A stretch of 61,215 bases of DNA from CAG-488 sp051881315 (lineage in GTDB: Bacteria; Bacillota; Clostridia; Oscillospirales; Acutalibacteraceae). The notes beneath the pieces are model-generated. The model worked only from the letters and a program-made list of their open reading frames with translations. It ran no database searches and was not told the origin of the DNA. Shown one piece after another: positions 7,861-16,145 of the stretch. The stretch spans positions 1-61,215 of the forward strand of contig JBJEPQ010000002.1 in the NCBI GenBank assembly GCA_051881315.1. The letters run 5' to 3'. Position numbers and translations under genes: made by a program. Numbering within the stretch: position 1 is the first letter of the stretch; each line of letters begins with the position of its first letter.

Positions 7861-7880
7861 CAATAATTGAGGGGTTTATT

Positions 7881-7928
7881 GAGGAGGGGTATGTACTCAT
7901 GGGAGTTGCGGCTCTCTCATTGAGTACA
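7881..7928 (+). other. Ribosome-site-like run and hairpin with a 10-codon frame
   Basis: GAGGAGGGG (7881-7889) precedes an ATG at 7891 that opens a 10-codon frame. The frame is embedded in an inverted repeat, TGTACTCA (7892-7899) against TGAGTACA (7921-7928). The rest of the 335-base gap up to 8104 shows no gene. It could be a leader-peptide attenuator for the isomerase genes or chance. Confidence 0.3.
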
Positions 7929-8104
7929 GTTAGATAATAACGGGCAAATGTTAACCTCGTATGAACTTTCTGTTAGCGTTTGGTATATTCTTTGTGAATA
8001 AAAGCACGAAATATTTCTGAAAAAATCGAATAAAAAGGTTGAAATGCCTGTCTCAATGATGTAAAATCTAAGAAACCATAATACTGTAAGCGGAGGTTTT
8101 TGAT

Positions 8105-8827
8105 TTGAAATTAGCGGTTCAGCTTTATACGCTCAGAAACGACTATTCAAACGGCGAGGAATTTCTCAAAATTCTCGAAAAGGTAAAGGAAATCGGTTTC
8201 GAGGGCGTTGAGTTTGCAGGCTATGCGGGACTTGAGCCTGAGGTCATCAAGGCTAAGCTCGATGAGCTCGGACTTACTGCGGTCGGCTGTCATATGGGCT
8301 TGGAGGACTATGAGGGCGAAAAGCTTGAGAAGTCCGTTGAGCTTGGCAAGACTCTCGGAATGAAATATATGGGTATCGGCGGTGCGCCTCATTCGACTAA
8401 GGAGGAAATCGACAGGATCGTCAATGTTTTCTCCAACGCCAACGAGCGCGTCAAAGAGGACGGAATGAAATTCTACTACCACAACCATACCGAGGAGTTT
8501 GAAAACGAGATCGACGGAAAGCTTGTCATGGACAGGATAGCCGAGGGCGCATATCTTGAGATTGACACCTACTGGAGCTTTGCCGGCGGTGCGGACAATT
8601 ATAAATACATAACACAGCATAAGGACGACATCGTGCTTCTCCACATAAAGGACGGTATCGACAGACATCCCAAGGCTTTGGGCGAGGGTGATAACGACCT
8701 TCTCAGCGTGTTCAAGGCGGCTAAGGAGACGGGCATCGAATGGCTTGTGCTTGAAAACGACGATCCCGAGCCGACAGGTGTAGAGGATATCACAAGAAGT
8801 ATGGCTTATTTTAAGGCAAATCTTTAA
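8105..8827 (+). CDS. Sugar phosphate isomerase/epimerase (TIM barrel)
   Basis: A 240-residue xylose-isomerase-like TIM barrel. Such enzymes interconvert keto/aldo or epimeric sugars and inositols using a divalent metal. Visible candidate ligands are in GVEFAGY, YYHNHTEEF, EIDTYW and LLHIKD, with a late VLEND. The TTG at 8105 is fixed by GGAGG at 8092-8096. It lies 17 bases before a second enzyme of the same superfamily, and a Gfo/Idh/MocA oxidoreductase follows. This combination is common in inositol or rare-sugar breakdown. The substrate is unknown. Confidence 0.82.
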   Translation: MKLAVQLYTLRNDYSNGEEFLKILEKVKEIGFEGVEFAGYAGLEPEVIKAKLDELGLTAVGCHMGLEDYEGEKLEKSVELGKTLGMKYMGIGGAPHSTKEEIDRIVNVFSNANERVKEDGMKFYYHNHTEEFENEIDGKLVMDRIAEGAYLEIDTYWSFAGGADNYKYITQHKDDIVLLHIKDGIDRHPKALGEGDNDLLSVFKAAKETGIEWLVLENDDPEPTGVEDITRSMAYFKANL

Positions 8828-8844
8828 TATAGGAGCGTAAACTT

Positions 8845-9810
8845 ATGAAATTAGGAGTTTTTACAACACTTTTACAAAATCTTCCTCTTGAGGAAGCTCT
8901 CAAATATTTTAAATCTCTCGGCATCGAGATGATTGAGCTTGGCTGCGGCGGATATCCCGGAAACTCACACTGTGATCCCGAAACTCTCCTTAACGACGAG
9001 GCGAAGTTCAACGAGTTTGTTGCACTGATTGATAAATATGATATGCAGATCAGCGCACTGAGCTGTCACGGCAATCCCGTTCACCCCAACAAGGAAATTG
9101 CCGCCGCTTACGACAAGACGATCCGTGATACGATTCTCCTTGCCGAAAAGCTCGGACTTCATCAGATCAACACTTTCTCCGGCTGTCCCGGCGACTGTCC
9201 CGAATCGAAGCATCCGAACTGGGTAGTTTGCCCGTGGCCCGAGGATTTCAGCGAGGTGCTTAAATGGCAGTGGGACGAGGTTCTTGTTCCTTACTGGAAA
9301 GACCTTGTTGCATTTGCGAAGGCTCACGGCGTCAACAAGATCGCTCTTGAGCTTCATCCCGGCTTCTGCGTTTACAACACGGAGAGCCTTCTCAAGCTTC
9401 GTGAAGCGGTCGGTCCGGAAATCGGCGCAAACTTCGATCCGAGCCACCTTATCTGGCAGGGTATGGATCCCGTTGCCTGCATCCGCAAGCTCGGCGATGC
9501 TATCTTCCACTTCCACGCAAAGGACACGAAGATCGACAAATACAACACCATGGTCAACGGCGTTCTTGACACAAAGCCTTATTCTGACGAGATCAACCGC
9601 TCATGGATCTTCCGCAGCGTCGGCTACGGCAACGACGAGCTTTACTGGAAGGATATCATCAGCAATCTCCGCCTTGTCGGCTATGACTATGCCATCAGCA
9701 TTGAGCATGAGGACAGTCTTATGAGCCAGAACGAGGGCTTGTCAAAGGCTGTTGCAACCCTGAAAAACGCACTGATTACTGAAGCAACAACAGAAATGTG
9801 GTGGGCTTAA
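8845..9810 (+). CDS. Sugar phosphate isomerase/epimerase (TIM barrel), second copy
   Basis: A 321-residue metal-dependent TIM barrel related to IolE/xylose isomerase. Likely metal ligands are Glu in ALELHPGF, Asp in GANFDPSH, His in FHFHAKDTK and Glu in SIEHED. Conserved SCHGNPVHP and TFSGCPGD segments place it in a subfamily often paired with Gfo/Idh/MocA dehydrogenases. It is only distantly similar to the preceding 240-residue enzyme, so the pair is not a recent duplication. A 101-bp tandem repeat array begins six bases after its stop. Confidence 0.85.
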   Translation: MKLGVFTTLLQNLPLEEALKYFKSLGIEMIELGCGGYPGNSHCDPETLLNDEAKFNEFVALIDKYDMQISALSCHGNPVHPNKEIAAAYDKTIRDTILLAEKLGLHQINTFSGCPGDCPESKHPNWVVCPWPEDFSEVLKWQWDEVLVPYWKDLVAFAKAHGVNKIALELHPGFCVYNTESLLKLREAVGPEIGANFDPSHLIWQGMDPVACIRKLGDAIFHFHAKDTKIDKYNTMVNGVLDTKPYSDEINRSWIFRSVGYGNDELYWKDIISNLRLVGYDYAISIEHEDSLMSQNEGLSKAVATLKNALITEATTEMWWA

Positions 9811-9816
9811 ATCGTC

Positions 9817-10348
9817 CATAGCACACCGATTTCTTCGTCAGAAAATCTTGAAATACCTATGTATTCCTGCGATTTTCTTCCTTGAACTCGGCGCACTCTG
9901 AACGATTTAGGGTTGTGCATAGCACACCGATTTCTTCGTCAGAAAATCTTGAAATACCTGTGTATTCCTGCGATTTTCTTCCTTGAACTCGGCGCACTCT
10001 GAACGATTTAGGGTTGTACATAGCACGCTGTTTTTTCGTCAGAAATGTTTGAAATACCTGTGTATTCCTGCACATTTCTTTCTTGAAACCAACGCACTCT
10101 GAACGATTTAGAGTTGAGCATAGCACGCTGTTTTCTTCGTCAGAAATGTTTGAAATACCTGTGTATTCCTGCACATTTCTTTCTTGAAACCAACGCACTC
10201 TGAACGATTTAGGGTTGTGCATAGCACACCGATTTCTTCGTCAGAAATGTTTGAAATACCTGTGTATTCCTGCGATTTTCTTCCTTGAACTCGGCGCACT
10301 CTGAACGATTTAGAGTTGAGCATAGCACACCGATTTCTTTGTCAAAAA
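9817..10348. repeat. Five-unit 101-bp tandem repeat with hairpin-forming arms
   Basis: Units start at 9817, 9918, 10019, 10119 and 10220, with a partial sixth at 10321; each begins CATAGCAC. Within a unit an inner inverted repeat flanks AATAC-CTGT-GTATT. In units 1-2 the arms are AGAAAATC/GATTTTCT. In units 3-4 they are AGAAATGT/ACATTTCT. Unit 5 has one arm of each type. Units abut without spacers, so this is not CRISPR. Short frames run through it on the minus strand, but the unit length is not a multiple of three. Confidence 0.9.
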
Positions 10349-10393
10349 CATCATTCCGAAACATCATATAGAACAATTAGGAGCAATACAATA

Positions 10394-11461
10394 ATGGTTA
10401 ACGGTAAAATAGGCGGCGCAGTCATCGGCTGCGGCGGAATGGGCAGTTGGCACGCCGAAAAGATGTCAAAATATATGAAAGACCGCATGGAGCTTGTCGG
10501 AATTTACGATATCAATCCCGAAAAGAACAAGGCGGCGGAGGAAAAGGGCTGGCATGCTTTTTCCTCTCAGGAGGAGCTTCTTGCCGACGACAGGATCGAC
10601 TTCGTTGTCGTCGCAACTCCGAACGACTTACACCACGATATCGTTATTGCCGCTCTTGAAGCAGGCAAAAACGTAATGAGTGAAAAGCCTGTCACAATGT
10701 CAAGCGAGCTTCTTGACGATATGATTAAAGCGAGTGAGAGAACGGGCAAGTTCTTCACCGTTCATCAGAACAGAAGATACGATCCCGACTATCTGACGGT
10801 CAAGCGCCTTTATGACGAGAACATTCTCGGTAAAATTTTCAGAATTGAATCCCGTGTAAGCGGCTCAAGAGGTATTCCCGGCGACTGGCGTCAGAGAAAG
10901 GCTCAGGGCGGCGGAATGATCCTCGACTGGGGTATTCATATCCTCGATCAGGCTCTTATGATGTTTAATGACAAGAAGCTTGTTTCGGTCTACTGTCAGA
11001 TTACTAACATTACAAATGACGAGGTTGACGACGGCTTCATTGCCTCGCTGACCTATGACGATGATTCCGTCTACTCAATTTCAGTCGGCACGAACAACTT
11101 TATCGATTATCCCCGTTGGCACGTTCAGGGCATCAACGGCTCGGCTGTCTGCGAATGGGATCTCAGCGGTAAGGTCGTTATGGTTTCCGACTGGGAAAAC
11201 AAGGACGCTGTTCCTGTCAGGACGGGCGTAGGCCTTACAAAGACTATGGCTCCGAGAACGGACGATTCGATCGACACGTTCCCGCTCCCGAAGGTCGAAG
11301 ACAAGGGCTTCAGCGGAGAGCATACACTCTACAACAATATCTGCGATGTTATCGAGGGCAAGGCTGAGCCTATCGTCACTCTCGACCAGCAGAGGAGACT
11401 TATCAAGGTTGTTGAGGCAATGTTCGAGTCTGCCGAGAAAAACATTGTTGTAAAATTCTGA
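10394..11461 (+). CDS. Gfo/Idh/MocA-family oxidoreductase
   Basis: An NAD(P)-dependent sugar or inositol dehydrogenase of about 355 residues. The Rossmann motif GCGGMGSWH is near residue 12. The family EKPVT-type motif (SEKPVTMS) carries the catalytic-region lysine near residue 100. A C-terminal substrate domain has GGGMILDWGIHILDQ with the conserved Asp/His. The ATG at 10394 follows TTAGGAG at 10377-10383; an earlier in-frame TTG lies inside the repeat array. It probably acts in the same pathway as the two upstream isomerases, although the array separates them. Confidence 0.88.
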   Translation: MVNGKIGGAVIGCGGMGSWHAEKMSKYMKDRMELVGIYDINPEKNKAAEEKGWHAFSSQEELLADDRIDFVVVATPNDLHHDIVIAALEAGKNVMSEKPVTMSSELLDDMIKASERTGKFFTVHQNRRYDPDYLTVKRLYDENILGKIFRIESRVSGSRGIPGDWRQRKAQGGGMILDWGIHILDQALMMFNDKKLVSVYCQITNITNDEVDDGFIASLTYDDDSVYSISVGTNNFIDYPRWHVQGINGSAVCEWDLSGKVVMVSDWENKDAVPVRTGVGLTKTMAPRTDDSIDTFPLPKVEDKGFSGEHTLYNNICDVIEGKAEPIVTLDQQRRLIKVVEAMFESAEKNIVVKF

Positions 11462-11471
11462 TTTGATTTCA

Positions 11472-11506
11472 AGGGCTGTTGCAGAGGCAACGGCTCTTTT
11501 ATTTTT
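11472..11506 (+). terminator. Intrinsic terminator of the oxidoreductase gene
   Basis: AGGGCTGTTGC and GCAACGGCTCT pair around an AGAG loop and are followed by TTTTATTTTTG. It overlaps the end of the convergent Spo0A-C gene. Confidence 0.85.
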
Positions 11507-11837
11507 GTCGGCGGTGCAGTCGGCTTCGCTGAATATAATTGAAAAGAATATCCAAAAATTCCGACACGCTCGGCGGAGCGCAAAGCCGATAACCTGCCAT
11601 ACGTTCAAGGTCTGTACGGTTTACGTCCCATGCACGTCTTGCGACGGTACGCAGATTTTTTTCGACCGCAGACGGAGTTGCTCCCATCAGTCTTGCGGTT
11701 TCGGCGTAAATATCCTTGGTGATCGAGTGCAGGCGATCCTCGTTCTCCAACGCCAGACTGACGGCGATAACCGCCGCACGGTAACCCTTGTATGTACTGA
11801 CTATGCCCAATTTTCTGAGTATGATTTCGATTTCCAT
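11499..11837 (-). CDS. Stand-alone Spo0A C-terminal-type DNA-binding protein
   Basis: A 112-residue protein that aligns by eye along its length with the DNA-binding effector domain of Spo0A: an ILRKLGI start, KGY, then SITKDIYAETARLMGATPSA followed by VEKNLRTVARRAW in the recognition-helix region, and a SEFL ending. No receiver domain precedes it, so it cannot be activated through the usual aspartate. It may bind 0A-box-like DNA constitutively, or partner with another protein. The ATG at 11837 follows GGAAAGGAT. It is convergent with the oxidoreductase gene and has no partner gene. Confidence 0.8.
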   Translation of the reverse strand: MEIEIILRKLGIVSTYKGYRAAVIAVSLALENEDRLHSITKDIYAETARLMGATPSAVEKNLRTVARRAWDVNRTDLERMAGYRLCAPPSVSEFLDILFNYIQRSRLHRRQK

Positions 11838-12006
11838 ATATATCAATCCTTTCCATTATTTGAACGGAATTCATTATATTTTTCTACGACGGAAATTACG
11901 GAAACTCGGCTTTTTGTGAAGTTATTCGATGAAATATCCTAAAATCCGCTGAATTTCGACAAAAGAAAAAAGACTCCGAAAAGGAATCGTAAATACGGAA
12001 AATTTC

Positions 12007-12034
12007 TTGACAAAAAATTTTGCTTTGCTATACT
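12007..12034 (+). promoter_or_regulatory. Promoter of the LCAT-like lipase gene
   Basis: TTGACA at 12007-12012 and TATACT at 12029-12034 are separated by 16 bases, 33 bases upstream of the start codon. Confidence 0.75.
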
Positions 12035-12066
12035 GATTTTGTAATAAAATCAAAGGGGACTATATT

Positions 12067-13566
12067 ATGAAAAGGAAAATAATCAAAGGAACGGTTGCGG
12101 CGGTGACGGCTTTGCTGATACTGATTATTCCGATTTTGACGGTTGCCGCTTCGGCAAAGACAGAAATCTGTCCGAGAATCTGGGTGCACGGATTTATGGG
12201 GACAACGGTATATGAGGATGCTGACGATCCCGAATCCTTGCCGGCATGGCCGCCGACCTCGGACGAAATTCTCGGCGCAGTCAAGTCGAGCGTGCCTGCT
12301 CTTGCCGAGCTTGCCCTGACCAAAAACTGGGATCGCTTCGGTGAGGAGATGGGCGACATTGCGGCCGATGTATTTGCCCGTGCGATGAACAATCCCGACG
12401 GCACGGTCAAAGAGGGCTCGGGAGTTCATTTTGAATATCCGCCCGAGGACGAGATAACTGCCGACAGCGACATTTATTTCAAATACGACTGGCGAAAAGA
12501 TCCGATCGAAATAGCCGCCGAGCTGAATGATTTTATTGACTATGTTCTTGAAGTCTCGGACTGCGATCAGGTTGCTTTGACCTGTCACAGCTTCGGCGGA
12601 GTTGTCGGAATTACATATTTCACGCTCTACGGCTGTGATAAGGTGAAAACCGTTGTGTTCAACTCAACTGCAATCTACGGCGAGACCTACACGGGCGAGC
12701 TGATGACGGGAAAGCTCTATTTCAGCGGAGACTCTCTGACAAACTATCTTTACTATGCTTTTAAGGGAACGGAGTATGAATATCTTCTCAATACGGTGAT
12801 AAAGATTTTCAACGACTCAGGTATTCTTGACGCTGTGACCGAGTGGGTAAATTCCATAACACCCCGTATTCAGAAAGAAGTTTGCGCCCGATCGGTCGTT
12901 CCGCTTTTCGGCAGTTGGCTTGCAATCTGGTCGATGGTCCCCGACGAATACCTCGAGGAAGCAACGGACTATGTTTTCAACACTATATACGGCGACAGCG
13001 AAACGGACTATTCGGCACTCAGGGCAAAGATCGAAAACTACAACGAGCTTGTCCGCTGTAAAAAGACTGAAACTCTCAAAAAAGTGAATGAGGAATGTAA
13101 TGTGTATGTGATTACCCGATACGGTTATTCCTCTCTGCCGATTACACCGTCGGCAGACAATATGGGAGACGGAATTGTTGACGTGAAATATGCTTCGTTC
13201 GGAGCGACAGCCGCCGATTTCGGCGCAACGCTTGAGAATATCACGTCCGATGCAAAGTACATTTCGCCCGACAAAACGGTTGACGCTTCGACCTGCCTTT
13301 TCCCCGAGCAGACTTGGTTTGTCAAGAATCTGAAACACGCAGAGGAAACGGATACCATTGACGTTATGATGAGGACATTTATGAGATATGACGGACAGGG
13401 TACGGTTGAAACCTTTGCGGAATATCCGAGGTTTACGGTTTTTGACGGTGAAACGATATCTCCCGATGAATACAATTCAAATAATTCGACATTATTCGAC
13501 AATCTTCGACTTATTATAAATGATATCTTGAAGCTTGTTAAGTTGATTTTCGACAAAATTCGATAA
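12067..13566 (+). CDS. Secreted alpha/beta-hydrolase, LCAT/lipase-like
   Basis: An exported 499-residue hydrolase. Residues 1-30 form a signal peptide (basic MKRKIIKG, hydrophobic core, cut near ASAKT). WVHGFMG near residue 40 is the oxyanion-loop HGF motif. The nucleophile elbow is CHSFGG around residue 178, the usual GHSxGG with Cys first. DGIVDVKYAS in the C-terminal part may hold the acid. The order resembles lecithin:cholesterol acyltransferase-like phospholipases/acyltransferases. AAAGGGGAC precedes the ATG. Substrate is unknown; lipid ester or acyl-transfer activity at the cell surface is inferred. Confidence 0.75.
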   Translation: MKRKIIKGTVAAVTALLILIIPILTVAASAKTEICPRIWVHGFMGTTVYEDADDPESLPAWPPTSDEILGAVKSSVPALAELALTKNWDRFGEEMGDIAADVFARAMNNPDGTVKEGSGVHFEYPPEDEITADSDIYFKYDWRKDPIEIAAELNDFIDYVLEVSDCDQVALTCHSFGGVVGITYFTLYGCDKVKTVVFNSTAIYGETYTGELMTGKLYFSGDSLTNYLYYAFKGTEYEYLLNTVIKIFNDSGILDAVTEWVNSITPRIQKEVCARSVVPLFGSWLAIWSMVPDEYLEEATDYVFNTIYGDSETDYSALRAKIENYNELVRCKKTETLKKVNEECNVYVITRYGYSSLPITPSADNMGDGIVDVKYASFGATAADFGATLENITSDAKYISPDKTVDASTCLFPEQTWFVKNLKHAEETDTIDVMMRTFMRYDGQGTVETFAEYPRFTVFDGETISPDEYNSNNSTLFDNLRLIINDILKLVKLIFDKIR

Positions 13567-13616
13567 AATTTGCGATAAAAACGGGATTATTGCGCCCTTT
13601 TTTACGAAAAAGAAAA

Positions 13617-13653
13617 ATCACGGGACTGTCGCACATCGTGACAGTCCCGTGAT
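13617..13653 (-). terminator. Perfect 14-bp-stem terminator, CTGTCGCA-type
   Basis: ATCACGGGACTGTC (13617-13630) and GACAGTCCCGTGAT (13640-13653) are perfect complements. On the minus strand they are followed by TTTTTCTTTTTC. It terminates the small gene read leftward and may also stop the lipase gene. Confidence 0.8.
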
Positions 13654-13671
13654 AAATCATATAAAAACACA

Positions 13672-13703
13672 AGCCCCACAGCAGATCTTTCCGCCGTGGG
13701 GCT
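13672..13703. terminator. Second hairpin after the small minus-strand gene
   Basis: AGCCCCAC (13672-13679) and GTGGGGCT (13696-13703) form the stem. It lies just past the stop codon of the 56-residue gene and has no clear U tract. Confidence 0.45.
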
Positions 13704-13716
13704 GTATGTGTGTCTG

Positions 13717-13887
13717 TTACATCATGGAATCCATAAAGGATTCGGCAGATTTAATGGCTTTCTTTGCCATCTTCTTGTAGTTCATCTTTTTATTGTTCAT
13801 CATTGATGAACCGATAATGGTCATTGCGCCGCCTACGAGCATACCGACGCCGATACCCTTTGCAATCGAAGAACCCGAATTTTTCAT
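13717..13887 (-). CDS. Small hypothetical protein of 56 residues
   Basis: A short gene with an excellent ribosome site: GGAGGT sits nine bases before the ATG at 13887. The product begins MKNSGSSIAKGIGVGMLVGG, has a glycine-rich apolar stretch to about residue 30, then a basic, methionine-rich amphipathic tail ending FMDSMM. It could be a single-pass membrane or membrane-associated peptide. Two hairpins follow it. No family is recognised and no function is proposed. Confidence 0.7.
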   Translation of the reverse strand: MKNSGSSIAKGIGVGMLVGGAMTIIGSSMMNNKKMNYKKMAKKAIKSAESFMDSMM

Positions 13888-13935
13888 TTTCTGACCTCCG
13901 TTTTTGTATTTGTTATTATTTTATCCGCCGCCGAA

Positions 13936-13964
13936 TTGATTATTCCGATTTATTGTGTTATAAT
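13936..13964 (+). promoter_or_regulatory. Promoter of the pyridoxamine kinase operon
   Basis: TTGATT at 13936-13941, a 17-base spacer and TATAAT at 13959-13964. Confidence 0.75.
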
Positions 13965-13994
13965 CAACCAAAGAAAAATTTGGAGCTGATTTTT

Positions 13995-14837
13995 TTGAAA
14001 AAACAAAAGAAGGCCGCGCTCATAAATGATATATCCTGCATCGGCAGATGCTCATTGACGGCGGCGATGCCGATACTTTCCGCCTGCGGGATTGAAAGTG
14101 TTCCCGTACCGACGGGAATTTTTTCCGCCCATACGGAGTTTGAGGGCTTCGTCAAGGAAGATCTGACGGATAAAATGGAGCAGTTTATCGAGCACTGGAA
14201 AAGTCTCGGAATCAGATTTGACTGCATTTACAGCGGATATCTTGCAAACCGGAAGCAGACGGAGATCGTCCAGCGCTTTTTGCTTGATTTTAAAAAAAGC
14301 GATACCCTCTGCATTGTTGATCCCGTCATGGGTGACAACGGTGTTTTTTATAAGGGTATTGACGATTCGTTTATCGCCGATATGCGCTTTCTCTGCTCTG
14401 CGGCGGACATTATCGTTCCGAATGTCACCGAGGCATGTATGCTTGCGGATATTGAACCTGAGATTGACGGTTACGGTATGGATTTTGTAAAGGAACTGCT
14501 TGTTTCTCTGCGAAACATCACTCCTGCAAGAATAGTTGTAACAGGTGTTGAACTCGGCGACGGTCAGATCGGCTGTGCGGTTTATGACAGCCTTATGGGT
14601 AGAGCGAATATGTTCTTTACTCCGAAAACCGAGGGACGTTTTCCCGGAACGGGCGATGTCTTTGCTTCGGCTCTGACGGCGGCGGTTATGAACGGAAAGG
14701 CTTTTGCCGATGCGGTGCAGACAGCAATGGGCTTCACCTGCAAATGCGTTGAGGCAACTCTTGAGGCTGAAACCGACAGAAAATACGGACTCTGCTTTGA
14801 GCCTGAAATAAAAAATCTTATCAAATCGCTTGAGTGA
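13995..14837 (+). CDS. pdxY: Pyridoxal/pyridoxamine kinase
   Basis: Phosphorylates vitamin B6 vitamers with ATP in the PLP salvage pathway. The 280-residue ribokinase-fold protein shows NDISCIGRCSLT at the N-terminus, a YSGYL segment, VDPVMGDNG, and the anion-hole/catalytic FPGTGDVFASAL near the C-terminus with the catalytic Asp. The TTG at 13995 is chosen because GGAG at 13982-13985 precedes it and a promoter ends at 13964; the frame is open further upstream but lies before the promoter. It is followed by trmL after 26 bases. Confidence 0.85.
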   Translation: MKKQKKAALINDISCIGRCSLTAAMPILSACGIESVPVPTGIFSAHTEFEGFVKEDLTDKMEQFIEHWKSLGIRFDCIYSGYLANRKQTEIVQRFLLDFKKSDTLCIVDPVMGDNGVFYKGIDDSFIADMRFLCSAADIIVPNVTEACMLADIEPEIDGYGMDFVKELLVSLRNITPARIVVTGVELGDGQIGCAVYDSLMGRANMFFTPKTEGRFPGTGDVFASALTAAVMNGKAFADAVQTAMGFTCKCVEATLEAETDRKYGLCFEPEIKNLIKSLE

Positions 14838-14863
14838 GAGGCGGAAGAAAGGAATTCTGAAAA

Positions 14864-15382
14864 ATGGCTGTATTGAATATCGTTCTTGTCGAACCCGAAA
14901 TTCCGCAGAACACGGGAAATATCGCCCGTACCTGCGCCGCAACGGGTACAAGACTGCATATAATTGAGCCTATGGGATTTAAGATAGACGACAGAAAGCT
15001 GAAACGTGCCGGACTTGACTACTGGCATCTTCTCGACATTACCTACTATAAAAATATTGACGATTTTTTTGTAAAAAATCCGAACGGACAGTACAGATTT
15101 TTTACAACCAAGGCGCAGAACCGCTATGTTGATGTGGAATACGGCGACAATGTTTATCTCTTTTTCGGCAAGGAGACCAAAGGTCTGCCCGAGGAGCTGC
15201 TGTTTAACCACCCCGACGAGTGCGTCAGAATACCGATGATAAACGATTCGTCGGCAAGAAGCCTCAACCTGTCAAATTCGGTGGCGATCGCCGTGTATGA
15301 GGTGCTCAGACAGTGGGATTATCCCGACCTGCTTTGTTCGGGCAAGCTGACAAAATTTAACTGGGAGGACGCAAAAATATAA
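14864..15382 (+). CDS. trmL: tRNA (cytidine/uridine-34 2'-O)-methyltransferase
   Basis: A SPOUT-class methyltransferase that would modify the wobble base of tRNA-Leu. The 172-residue sequence starts NIVLVEPEIPQNTGNIARTC, the family hallmark. The knot region has LFFGKETKGLPEE, IPM-NDSSARSLNLSNS and AVYEVLRQ. The length is typical. AGAAAGGA precedes the ATG. It stands between pdxY and trmO, probably in one operon with trmO, another tRNA modification gene. Confidence 0.93.
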   Translation: MAVLNIVLVEPEIPQNTGNIARTCAATGTRLHIIEPMGFKIDDRKLKRAGLDYWHLLDITYYKNIDDFFVKNPNGQYRFFTTKAQNRYVDVEYGDNVYLFFGKETKGLPEELLFNHPDECVRIPMINDSSARSLNLSNSVAIAVYEVLRQWDYPDLLCSGKLTKFNWEDAKI

Positions 15383-15432
15383 TTTTCTACCCTGACAAAC
15401 TGTAAAACGCCTCAGAAAGGAGCGTTGACGGA

Positions 15433-16092
15433 ATGAAAACGGTTGCAATAATTCACACGGACTTTTCGACAAAATTCGGTATACCGAGACAGAGCGGACT
15501 TGTAGAGGAGCTTAAAGGCAGGATAGTCTTTGAGCCTGAGTTTCGCAGTCCCGATGCGATCAGGGGACTTGACGGTTTTTCTCACCTTTGGCTTCTGTGG
15601 AAATTCAACACTCCCGAAAACAGCGGATCGCTGACTGTCCGTCCGCCCAAGCTCGGCGGAAATGTCAGAATGGGAGTGTTCGCAACCCGTTCGCCTTTTC
15701 GCCCGAACAATATCGGTCTGTCCTGTGTCAGGCTCGAAAAAATTGACGGCACAGATCTGATTGTTTCAGGCGCAGATCTTATGGACGGCACCGAGATAGT
15801 CGATATCAAGCCGTATGTTCCCTATGCCGACTGTCACCCCGACGCTGTCGGCGGTTTTTCAAAGGACGGGAGCGAAAGGCTGAAGGTCGTTTTTTCGGAC
15901 GGGCTGATGTCGAAAATTCCCGAAAACAAGCAAGCGGCACTTATAAAGGTGCTGGAGCTTGATCCCAGACCTCAGTATCAGGACGATCCCGAAAGAGTCT
16001 ACGGGTTCGGGTTTGCGGGATATGAGGTTCGCTTTACGGTTGACGGCGGTATACTGACCGTCCGTGAAGTCGAAAAGTTCACACTTTGTTAA
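15433..16092 (+). CDS. trmO: tRNA (t6A37) N6-methyltransferase TrmO
   Basis: Methylates N6-threonylcarbamoyladenosine in tRNA using S-adenosylmethionine. The TsaA-type beta-barrel domain (residues about 1-135) shows GIPRQSG, LDGFSHLWLLW, RPPKLGG, GVFATRSPFRPNNIGLS and DIKPYVPYAD. A C-terminal extension with DPRPQYQ and YGFGFAGYEV is typical of the longer members. GAAAGGAG precedes the ATG. The name rests on these motifs. Confidence 0.92.
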   Translation: MKTVAIIHTDFSTKFGIPRQSGLVEELKGRIVFEPEFRSPDAIRGLDGFSHLWLLWKFNTPENSGSLTVRPPKLGGNVRMGVFATRSPFRPNNIGLSCVRLEKIDGTDLIVSGADLMDGTEIVDIKPYVPYADCHPDAVGGFSKDGSERLKVVFSDGLMSKIPENKQAALIKVLELDPRPQYQDDPERVYGFGFAGYEVRFTVDGGILTVREVEKFTLC

Positions 16093-16094
16093 AA

Positions 16095-16130
16095 TAACAC
16101 CAAAAATTTTACAAGATTTGGTGTTATAAT
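16095..16130 (+). promoter_or_regulatory. Inverted repeat overlapping the -10 of fucO
   Basis: TAACACCAAA (16095-16104) and TTTGGTGTTA (16117-16126) are perfect 10-base arms with a 12-base spacer. TATAAT at 16125-16130 overlaps the right arm and no good -35 is present. This suggests a regulated promoter with a dimeric operator. Confidence 0.5.
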
Positions 16131-16145
16131 ATAATTAAAGGTTAG

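Noticed and set aside
9857..10323. Minus-strand frames through the 101-bp tandem repeats
   Set aside because: The unit length is not a multiple of three, so each unit is read in a different phase. Covarying hairpin arms explain the conservation better than coding.
9817..10348. CRISPR array
   Set aside because: Units are about 101 bp and directly adjacent, with no unique spacers and no cas genes.
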